5,455 nucleotides of DNA from CAXRGH01 sp964230195 (GTDB lineage: Bacteria > Pseudomonadota > Gammaproteobacteria > Enterobacterales > Alteromonadaceae), in NCBI GenBank assembly GCA_964230195.1, contig CAXRGH010000136.1, positions 1-5,455 of the forward strand. The letters run 5' to 3'. The notes beneath the pieces were generated by a model. It was not told the origin of the DNA. It saw only the letters and a program-made list of their open reading frames with translations, and made no database searches. Below, piece after piece: positions 1 to 4,828 of the stretch (the stretch's first letter is position 1; every line of letters starts with the position of its first letter). The translations under genes were made by a program, and so were the position numbers.

Positions 1-537
1 GAAGACACACGCCACTACTGCGGAGACTTCAAACACTTGTGACTTGGCCAATTTAACATTTTCATGATAAGATCTGCGTGTTTTTTCGAGCGTATCGTTG
101 TAGACGCGAATGGCTGTTTCATACGCATCTAGATGATATTGGCTCAAATCATGAAGGTGCAAATCATCATAATATTGACTATTTTGAGACCTCATAAAAC
201 TCGCTATGTCTCGAGCTGTTTCCTCAGAGATGTCAAACGCGCGAGGTAAGGGCACGCCCTTAAAAAACAAGAACGGTGTCTCTGGATATATAGGTGCAAT
301 TGGATCGTAAGGAAGCGCCTTGATAAATAAATAAAGGCATTTGAGCTCGTCGGCCAAAGAAAACGAAGTTGCCACTTCATGGTATGAGATTTCGCCAGAG
401 TTCATGGCCTTTACGACATTAACTAATCTAAAAGCAAATTCGGATGGCTCAACTGTTACAGTTGATTCATCGTCGGCAGTTTCCGACTGACCGTCTATTT
501 CAGAAACTTTTGAATTAGCTTCCAGTTTTTCCGCCAT
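1..537 (-). CDS. Hypothetical protein, N-terminal 179 residues (partial at left edge)
   Basis: I do not recognise this protein. The frame is open from an ATG at 537-535 to the left edge, giving 179 codons and no stop, so the C-terminus is missing. The start is supported by a GGGG ribosome binding site at 547-544, six bases before the ATG, and by a sigma-54-like promoter further upstream. Residues 1-30 are polar and acidic and look disordered (MAEKLEANSKVSEIDGQSE). Residues 35-90 contain hydrophobic helices and a proline-rich stretch (LPYDPIAPIYPETPF, residues 73-87). Residues about 140-170 look like a charged helix (YETAIRVYNDTLEKTRR). The last visible residues (VFEVSAVVACVF) are apolar and could open a membrane helix cut by the window edge. 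There is no signal peptide at the start and no recognisable catalytic motif. It lies on the same strand as the flagellin but beyond a strong terminator, so it is probably transcribed on its own. That it is coding is fairly sure; the function is unknown. Confidence 0.8.
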   Translation of the reverse strand, partial: MAEKLEANSKVSEIDGQSETADDESTVTVEPSEFAFRLVNVVKAMNSGEISYHEVATSFSLADELKCLYLFIKALPYDPIAPIYPETPFLFFKGVPLPRAFDISEETARDIASFMRSQNSQYYDDLHLHDLSQYHLDAYETAIRVYNDTLEKTRRSYHENVKLAKSQVFEVSAVVACVF

Positions 538-580
538 TTACAGCCCCAATTTAGTCATACGACAGATACAGCAACGTGCT

Positions 581-596
581 TGCAAGTTTAATACCA
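581..596 (-). promoter_or_regulatory. Candidate sigma-54 (-24/-12) promoter for the left-hand hypothetical gene
   Basis: Read on the minus strand the site is TGGTATTAAACTTGCA. It has the invariant GG (595-594) and GC (583-582) with exactly ten bases between them, and the -12 half TTGCA matches the consensus TGGCACG-N4-TTGCA/T fully. The -24 half matches as TGG-A- (4 of 6). The predicted start is near 570, which leaves a 33-nt leader with a GGGG ribosome binding site before the ATG at 537. The window also encodes RpoN, the factor that would read it. An upstream activator site was not identified. The match is by eye, and a functional role is inference. Confidence 0.55.
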
Positions 597-613
597 CAAA
601 TCTCAATTAAATA

Positions 614-644
614 GCAAAAAGGAGACGATTTCACGCCTCCTTTC
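614..644 (-). terminator. Rho-independent terminator of the flagellin gene
   Basis: On the minus strand AAAGGAGGCG (643-634) pairs with CGTCTCCTTT (627-618) around a six-base loop, TGAAAT. That is a ten-base-pair stem with a single G-U pair. The 3' arm runs into TTTTTG, giving five T in a row. It lies about 22 nt after the flagellin stop codon. The opposite strand has only TTTCTT after the stem, so it is mainly a minus-strand terminator. It separates the flagellin transcript from the downstream gene. Confidence 0.9.
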
Positions 645-665
645 TTAACTTATATTAGTAGGCTG

Positions 666-2726
666 TTAACCCTGAATTAGCTGAAGCAATCCTTGCTGCC
701 CTGAGTTCGCTTGCGCTAGCATCGCGGTCGCAGCTTGTTGCAGAATCTGGTTTTTCGCCAAATGTGCAGTTTCAGCTGAGAAGTTAACGTCATTCACTGT
801 ATTGAAACCTAGTTCGTATTGCGCTGTCAGATCAGTCGTGTACGAGACAGCACTTTCCATTGCCGCGTACTGTGAACCAGCTTGAACGCGTGCTTTATTG
901 AACAGTGCCTGGATCGCCTCAATCTTGGTTGTTAGTGTTTCCGTTGGCCGAGTGAAAGTCATTCCTTCAATCAATGCGTTGGCCGCATCAATCTCTTCTT
1001 GCGTCACAGTTGCTGTACCAATTGTATCACCGACAGATGCCAATGTAATTGTTTGACCTACAGTAAGATTGCTTGTGATTTGACTACCATCTTCGTTTGT
1101 GAAAGCTCTCGATATAATCAGGGCGTCACTATCAGCCCGGGCGATATTACCAGTTGAGTTCGATGAACCTAAAGACTGTATCACATAAGATTCACCAGAC
1201 TGGAAAGCGCTATCACCAGTCCGAACTTCAGCGAAGGTTGCTGGCACTTTAGCGTCTTCGACAACGTTTATGGTGAAAGAAAGGTCTGATGCATCTGTAC
1301 CAAATACCGATCCATCGATCGTAAATGTTTCAGCAGCACCACCAGCATAACCAGACCCTTTATTAATGACTGAAACCGTTGCATCACCGCTACCATCAAT
1401 TGTGACGCTAAATGTTGCTCCCGTACCAGAGGCACCAGTACCGCTGTATGTGTATTGTGACGAGTCAATGATATACTCATCCTGTGTGCGGTTAGTTTTG
1501 GCCGTTACGCCGTTAATCGCAAATGTCAAGGCTGCAGCGCCGCCTGTTCCAAGCCGAGCGTCGGGGACAGAAATAACATCATTATTTGCAAAGCCTGAGC
1601 CACCATCAACAATTACGACCGACGCGGCACCCGTATCGTCAATAGTTATTTCAAAGGTGGCATCAGCAGCGTCCGTATTATTATCAGTACCGGTCTTGAT
1701 ATTAGTGGCAGAATCGCCTGTGAGTTGAGCCGCTGTCACCGTGTATACACCAGCTCGTCGATTGGAAACCGCAGCACCAATTGTGTCAACAGCGAGTGCT
1801 TCTCCGTCCGCATTAGCTACCGCATTCAACGATCTGATTTCTGCATTTGCCGTACCTTGCGCAACTGAGGTAGTGTTAGTGACGCTAATAACACTCGTGT
1901 TTGATAGATTATCGGTAGCAGCTGCTAAAGACCGTCCTCTATTAGTTGAGATACTTAAGTCAGAAGCCATTGCAGTTCCAATCGCTTTCGAGGTATCGCT
2001 CGCAGTGCCTGAGTTCAAATCCACTTCGTGTGTGGTGCTGTCGGTAATACCGCGTACAACGTATTTTTTACCAGCGGTGAGCGATATCGCACCAGCCGCA
2101 GCATCGGGTGTGGATGCAGCACCACCATAAGCTTTTGCACTGGTAGCATCAGATGGGAGATTAGCAAGATTGAACGACTCACCTGCATTTGGGTCCCCAA
2201 CAACAGTGACAGCTGTTGAGTTATATAACGAACTGTAATCAACTCGACCAATACCAAAGGACATCTCTTGAGCACGTCCTCCCATTGCAATTTCTTGATC
2301 GCCAGCTTGGTCAGAAAAAATATCCCTGCCCTTGTAAGTTGACGATGACATCAGGCGATTAAATTCATCAGCAATTGCTTCTGCTTCGAGATTTATTGCT
2401 TCATTGTCTGCGACAGTGTTCGTGTTGTTCGCGCCCAAAACAGCAAGCTCTTGTAGTCTACTGAGTAGTGCAGATCCTGCATCGATCACTCGCATCCCTG
2501 TTTCCAAGTAGCCCATCGCAACAGCGGAACTTTTTATTCCAGCTTTTGTACCGACATAATCTAACCGAAAGGTATCAGCCATTGCAACGTAGGATGATCT
2601 ATCTCCCGCATTCGCATTTTGCTTACCAGTCGCCAAGCGTTCCATACTTTTGGAAACTTCGTTGTTTGCGCGAGTTAAAGATGTCTCCACCTTGTAAAAC
2701 GCAGTTGTTGCGCCAATATTTGCCAT
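666..2726 (-). CDS. Flagellin, large form (686 aa) with a repeat-bearing central insert
   Basis: This is the structural subunit of the flagellar filament, exported by the flagellar type III system and polymerised outside the cell. The start is the ATG at 2726 (MANIGATTAF), with GAAAGGA at 2740-2734 seven bases before it. A GTG at 2744 would add six residues but has no ribosome binding site. Residues 1-165 are the N-terminal D0/D1 helices, including SMERLATGKQNANAGDRSS (27-45) and an LGANNTNT turn near 97-104. Residues from about 577 to 686 are the C-terminal D1/D0 helices, ending FSAETAHLAKNQILQQAATA (649-668) and LLQLIQG. Between them about 410 residues rich in Gly, Ala, Ser and Thr form the surface-exposed variable part, which contains two diverged beta modules (see the separate entry). 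I see no cysteine in the protein. Many alphaproteobacterial flagellins are about 270-400 aa, so this one is long. It is divergent from rpoN and is followed by its own terminator, so it is probably monocistronic. Identity is certain; which paralogue it is cannot be told. Confidence 0.97.
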   Translation of the reverse strand: MANIGATTAFYKVETSLTRANNEVSKSMERLATGKQNANAGDRSSYVAMADTFRLDYVGTKAGIKSSAVAMGYLETGMRVIDAGSALLSRLQELAVLGANNTNTVADNEAINLEAEAIADEFNRLMSSSTYKGRDIFSDQAGDQEIAMGGRAQEMSFGIGRVDYSSLYNSTAVTVVGDPNAGESFNLANLPSDATSAKAYGGAASTPDAAAGAISLTAGKKYVVRGITDSTTHEVDLNSGTASDTSKAIGTAMASDLSISTNRGRSLAAATDNLSNTSVISVTNTTSVAQGTANAEIRSLNAVANADGEALAVDTIGAAVSNRRAGVYTVTAAQLTGDSATNIKTGTDNNTDAADATFEITIDDTGAASVVIVDGGSGFANNDVISVPDARLGTGGAAALTFAINGVTAKTNRTQDEYIIDSSQYTYSGTGASGTGATFSVTIDGSGDATVSVINKGSGYAGGAAETFTIDGSVFGTDASDLSFTINVVEDAKVPATFAEVRTGDSAFQSGESYVIQSLGSSNSTGNIARADSDALIISRAFTNEDGSQITSNLTVGQTITLASVGDTIGTATVTQEEIDAANALIEGMTFTRPTETLTTKIEAIQALFNKARVQAGSQYAAMESAVSYTTDLTAQYELGFNTVNDVNFSAETAHLAKNQILQQAATAMLAQANSGQQGLLQLIQG
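1257..1757 (-). repeat. Two diverged GSG-F/Y beta modules inside the flagellin insert
   Basis: Two protein modules share the same order of motifs. Copy A spans residues 324-407: GVYTVTAAQL, then ATFEITIDDTG, VVIVDGGSGF, NNDVISV and LTFAINGV. Copy B spans residues 416-489: EYIIDSSQYTYSG, then ATFSVTIDGSG, VSVINKGSGY, ETFTIDG and LSFTINVV. The GSGF and GSGY cores lie 81 residues apart. The copies are clearly related in protein but not obviously in DNA, so the duplication is old or the copies were acquired separately. From memory, similar units (T-F-x-V-T-x-D-G-x-G...GSGY...D-x-I-x-I...L-T-x-T-V) recur in marine phage structural proteins. That parallel is recalled, not searched. Their position puts them on the filament surface. 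Confidence 0.7.
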
Positions 2727-2733
2727 TTTATTT

Positions 2734-2740
2734 TCCTTTC
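2734..2740 (-). promoter_or_regulatory. Ribosome binding site that fixes the flagellin start
   Basis: GAAAGGA on the minus strand lies seven bases before the ATG at 2726. This favours MANIGATTAF over the GTG six codons upstream at 2744, whose coding path runs through this site. Confidence 0.8.
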
Positions 2741-2762
2741 TCACAGGATAAAAATAATTTCC

Positions 2763-2838
2763 TGAAGAGTAGAACGACCTGAAGAAAATATGTTTAGTAA
2801 AAAAATCTCATAGGCCAATCTCTAAAAAATACTCTTCA
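2763..2838. repeat. Nine-base inverted repeat in the flagellin leader
   Basis: TGAAGAGTA (2763-2771) and TACTCTTCA (2830-2838) are perfect reverse complements with 58 bases between them. The arm near the flagellin is also part of a direct repeat, CCTGAAGA at 2761-2768 and 2778-2785 (17-base period). The arms could pair in a long flagellin leader transcript or form a pair of protein binding sites. The far arm overlaps the possible sigma-28 -35 element, so both arms are transcribed only if the start lies further upstream. The sequence is certain; the role is not. Confidence 0.5.
2808..2834 (-). promoter_or_regulatory. Possible sigma-28-like promoter for flagellin
   Basis: On the minus strand GAGTATTT (2834-2827), eleven bases, then GCCTATGA (2815-2808) can be compared with the flagellar sigma-28 consensus TAAAGTTT-N11-GCCGATAA. 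The -10 half matches 6 of 8 positions and the -35 half only 4 of 8. Transcription would begin near 2801, leaving a leader of about 75 nt. No properly spaced GG-N10-GC site lies nearer the gene. This is the best candidate I can find, and it is weak. Confidence 0.25.
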
Positions 2839-2844
2839 AAAAAA

Positions 2845-2863
2845 TGACACTTTAGGGGTGTCA
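2845..2863. promoter_or_regulatory. Palindromic operator-like site TGACAC-N7-GTGTCA
   Basis: The two perfect six-base arms are 2845-2850 and 2858-2863, with the spacer TTTAGGG. It lies in the divergent region between rpoN and flagellin, between the candidate promoters of the two genes. On the minus strand one arm also contains a TTGACA hexamer. A dyad of this size suits a dimeric helix-turn-helix regulator. No regulator can be named from it, and a six-base dyad in 200 bases can arise by chance. Confidence 0.35.
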
Positions 2864-2873
2864 ATTATTGTTT

Positions 2874-2902
2874 TTGGCTCTTGGCACAGATTTGCTTAAA
2901 GT
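2874..2902 (+). promoter_or_regulatory. Candidate housekeeping promoter for rpoN
   Basis: TTGGCT (2874-2879), 17 bases, then TAAAGT (2897-2902) match the TTGACA/TATAAT consensus at 4 of 6 positions each. Transcription would start near 2909, about 20 bases before the rpoN ATG and ahead of its ribosome binding site. The site overlaps a sigma-54-like sequence with wrong spacing and adjoins a DnaA-box sequence. Moderate to weak support. Confidence 0.35.
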
Positions 2903-2910
2903 TATCCACA
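2902..2910 (+). promoter_or_regulatory. Perfect DnaA-box sequence in the rpoN leader
   Basis: TTATCCACA matches the classical DnaA box TTATNCACA, in the form used by high-affinity sites. It overlaps the predicted rpoN transcription start and lies 19 bases before the ATG. I see no cluster of further boxes or AT-rich unwinding element, so this is not evidence for an origin. If functional it would be a regulatory site for rpoN. Confidence 0.35.
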
Positions 2911-2918
2911 GGCAGCGT

Positions 2919-2922
2919 GGAG
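2919..2922 (+). promoter_or_regulatory. rpoN ribosome binding site
   Basis: GGAG lies seven bases before the ATG at 2930 and supports the chosen start, which also gives the standard glutamine-rich RpoN N-terminus. Confidence 0.75.
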
Positions 2923-2929
2923 AAAAGCT

Positions 2930-4387
2930 ATGAAATTGGACTTCAATCTACAGATTACTCAGAAGCAAGGGCTGACATTAACAGCCCAAGTGCAGCAAGC
3001 AATTAAATTACTTCAAATGACAAATTTGGAAATTTGCGAGTTTGTTGATGAACAATTCCAAGACAATCCCTTTGTCGAAGAACATGCATTTTCCGATACT
3101 GTTGCGAAAACTAAACCAGCTGATTCAAAAATTAATGAAATAGACAAAACACTCGAACAGACACCTTATGGTAATACTGAAAATGGTAATACAGTCAGCA
3201 AAGAGAACCAGTTCGAGACGGGAGAGGCATACAAACCGCAATCAACTGTGCGAACAGAGAGTAGCGACTTTGACGCGGTTACATTAATTGTAGATAACAA
3301 AAAATCTCTTTACGCACATTGCCTAGAATTTTGTGGAAATTTAGCATTGAGCTCAGAAGAACAAATCGTAGCCCAGAAATTAATCGAAGAATTGGATGTT
3401 ACGGGCTGGATAACGACCGAGCTCGATTTGATTGCAAGAGAGCTAAATTCGGAACTCGCAACAGTACAAAGTGTATTGTCAAAATTACAAGAAATTGAGC
3501 CAGCAGGACTTTTCTCCAGAAACCTGAAAGAATGCCTGACACTTCAAGCTGTTGATAAGAATATCCTTTGTGGGACAATGAAGAGTGTATTAGAAAACCT
3601 ACACCTAGTAGGATCTGGTAAATTTGATCTACTAAAACAGCGCAGTGGATGTTCAGTCGATGAGCTGTCAAGTATTTTCAAAAAGATTAAGTCACTCGAT
3701 CCCAAGCCGGGTCTTCAATTTGATAGCAGTGACGCTGTTATCCGTGAACCGGATTTACATGTGAAAGAAACAGTGGATGGTTGGACAGTAGAACTCAACA
3801 ACTCTACGCTCCCAAACGTACAAATCTCTAAAGAATACGCTAAAAAAGTTACTCAACAAGTGACAGAAAAATCTGAACGCGAATTCATCCGTGAAAAAAT
3901 TACAGAAGCAAAATGGCTACAAAATGCTATTAACAAGCGGAATGAAACGATGTTAAAGGTTGGCTCTGAAATCATAAAACGCCAAACTGCATTTTTGGAG
4001 AAGGGCGCTGAATATATTCAACCAATGATCTTAAATGATATTGCCGAAGCAGTGGGTATGCATGAAAGTACAATTAGTCGCGTAACGACAGGATCCCTCA
4101 TTCAAACACCGAGAGGCACCTTGGAACTGAAGTCGTTCTTCAGCGTAGGAGTAAAGCAAAGTAATGGGAGTGATCCAACATCTGCTGCCTCTATTCGGCA
4201 TCGTATTCGGAAATTGATTGAAAATGAAAATCCCAAAACGCCTATAAGTGATGAGTTATTGGTAGAGACCTTAGCAAACGACGGCATTGAAGTAGCGCGC
4301 AGGACAATCGCCAAATACAGAAAACTTGAAAATATCCCATCCTCTTTTGCCAGAAAAAGAAGAAGTGTTCTATCTGGCTCTATTTAG
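2930..4387 (+). CDS. rpoN: RNA polymerase sigma-54 factor RpoN
   Basis: Sigma-54 directs core RNA polymerase to GG-N10-GC promoters and needs an AAA+ activator for open complex formation. At 485 aa it is complete (E. coli RpoN is 477 aa). Region I, residues 1-50, is glutamine-rich and typical of the activator-interacting domain (LTAQVQQAIKLLQMTNLEI, 17-35). Residues 51-125 form a polar, low-complexity region II linker. Residues about 125-300 are the core-binding domain, with the GWITTELD and EIEPAGLFSRNLKECL motifs. The -12-recognising helix-turn-helix lies near 366-405 (ILNDIAEAVGMHESTISRVT, then TPRGTLELKSFFS). The RpoN box that reads the -24 element is ARRTIAKYRK at 456-465. Canonical ARRTVAKYRE differs by two conservative or charge changes: V to I, and E to K in the last position. 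In many proteobacteria rpoN is followed by hpf and ptsN; here a gap and a convergent gene follow, and a flagellin is divergent. This suggests a flagellar assignment. Confidence 0.98.
   Translation: MKLDFNLQITQKQGLTLTAQVQQAIKLLQMTNLEICEFVDEQFQDNPFVEEHAFSDTVAKTKPADSKINEIDKTLEQTPYGNTENGNTVSKENQFETGEAYKPQSTVRTESSDFDAVTLIVDNKKSLYAHCLEFCGNLALSSEEQIVAQKLIEELDVTGWITTELDLIARELNSELATVQSVLSKLQEIEPAGLFSRNLKECLTLQAVDKNILCGTMKSVLENLHLVGSGKFDLLKQRSGCSVDELSSIFKKIKSLDPKPGLQFDSSDAVIREPDLHVKETVDGWTVELNNSTLPNVQISKEYAKKVTQQVTEKSEREFIREKITEAKWLQNAINKRNETMLKVGSEIIKRQTAFLEKGAEYIQPMILNDIAEAVGMHESTISRVTTGSLIQTPRGTLELKSFFSVGVKQSNGSDPTSAASIRHRIRKLIENENPKTPISDELLVETLANDGIEVARRTIAKYRKLENIPSSFARKRRSVLSGSI
3168..3192 (+). 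repeat. Ten-base direct repeat in the rpoN linker
   Basis: ATGGTAATAC occurs at 3168-3177 and 3183-3192, a period of 15 bases or five codons, encoding YGNTENGNT (residues 80-88). It falls in the poorly conserved region II linker, where an in-frame slippage duplication would be tolerated. RpoN remains intact. Confidence 0.6.
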
Positions 4388-4827
4388 TACGATCGAAAAG
4401 AATGCTACGGGTCAGGACATAAATTAAGATCGAACATTCTAGAATCTAAATTTACAGAAAACTAAAACTAAGAATTATTAAAGCTTTAGATTAGTCAACA
4501 GTGGCATGGTTAAGTCAGTAACTTATTTATTCGCCTGTCACAAATCCATACTATGGATGATTTTCGTTAATCACACATAATTGGGGTTTCACCTGATTTG
4601 ACCAATTACGCCATTTGATAACAAACGATATCTTTAGCAACTCGAAATGGATACGAGCTCTGTCTGTTCGCATTTCCGGTATATTGCTGAAGGCTCCTCC
4701 TTAAAACCGGCAACCTTCATTATCGCACGCGGATACATACCACCGACCTTCAAGCAATTACCGTAAGACAATTTTAAAAAACTAATGGTAAGATATGCTA
4801 ATAATTTAAATCTGCATATCGCGCCCA
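4388..4827. other. Convergent intergenic gap with short inverted repeats and no convincing gene
   Basis: These 440 bases lie between the ends of rpoN (plus) and the right-hand gene (minus). They hold perfect inverted repeats: AATCTAAA/TTTAGATT (4443-4450, 4485-4492), ATCCATA/TATGGAT with a one-base spacer (4544-4558), TAATTGG/CCAATTA (4578-4584, 4602-4608) and GATATGC/GCATATC (4792-4798, 4814-4820). None forms a strong GC-rich terminator for rpoN. The 4544-4558 hairpin, followed by GATTTT, is the nearest, and with a one- to three-base loop it is poor. No tRNA-like or rRNA-like sequence is visible. Short frames on both strands (for example 4647-4766 plus, 39 aa) lack ribosome binding sites and recognisable products. 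Confidence 0.6.
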
Positions 4828-4828
4828 T
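4634..4828 (-). CDS. Doubtful small ORF (64 aa) overlapping the upstream stop as TGATG
   Basis: The ATG at 4828-4826 shares one base with the TGA stop of the upstream minus-strand gene, an arrangement seen in translationally coupled genes. The product would start MGAICRFKLLAYLTISFLKL, with a weakly hydrophobic N-terminus, and end in SSC. Against it, there is no ribosome binding site, a hairpin that could terminate the upstream gene lies within its first codons (4792-4820), and the product matches nothing I recognise. I think it is more likely non-coding, and list it only because of the overlap. Confidence 0.15.
   Translation of the reverse strand: MGAICRFKLLAYLTISFLKLSYGNCLKVGGMYPRAIMKVAGFKEEPSAIYRKCEQTELVSISSC
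4776..4820 (-). terminator. Possible terminator of the right-hand minus-strand gene
   Basis: Eight bases after the stop codon, GATATGC (4820-4814) and GCATATC (4798-4792) form a perfect seven-pair stem with a 15-base AT-rich loop. The T run (TTTTTT) comes only ten bases after the stem. The stem is short and AT-rich and the T tract is displaced, so this is a weak or incidental terminator. Confidence 0.3.

Noticed and set aside
1366..1728. Open plus-strand frame of 120 codons inside the flagellin
   Set aside because: It is antisense to a certain flagellin, has a low-complexity Ala/Val/Pro composition mirroring the Gly/Ala/Thr-rich sense strand, and has no ribosome binding site.
1257..1757. CRISPR array or DNA-level tandem repeat in the flagellin
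   Set aside because: The similarity is only at the protein level. There are no short identical repeats with regular spacers.
1741..2130. Open plus-strand frame of 129 codons inside the flagellin
   Set aside because: It is an antisense shadow of the biased flagellin codons and gives no recognisable product.
2727..2744. GTG start that would extend flagellin by MRKENK
   Set aside because: The extension has no ribosome binding site and runs through the good site at 2740-2734. Flagellins of this type start at MANIG-like residues.
2902..2910. Replication origin near rpoN
   Set aside because: There is only one DnaA box, with no box cluster, unwinding element or dnaA/parAB neighbours.
2896..2911. 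Minus-strand GG-N10-GC match (TGGATAACTTTAAGCA) as a flagellin sigma-54 promoter
   Set aside because: Only the GG and GC cores match. The TT of TTGC is replaced by AA and the CAC of the -24 half is absent. The leader would be about 160 nt.
3399..3671. Minus-strand frame of 90 codons inside rpoN
   Set aside because: It lies fully antisense to a conserved RpoN core-binding domain and has no independent evidence.
4688..4708. Shine-Dalgarno-like AAGGAGGA on the minus strand in the convergent gap
   Set aside because: No ATG, GTG or TTG start lies at a suitable distance downstream, and the sequence forms a small hairpin with the following CCTT.
4647..4766. Plus-strand frame of 39 codons in the convergent gap (MDTSSVCSHF...)
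   Set aside because: It is short, has no ribosome binding site or promoter, and is not recognised.
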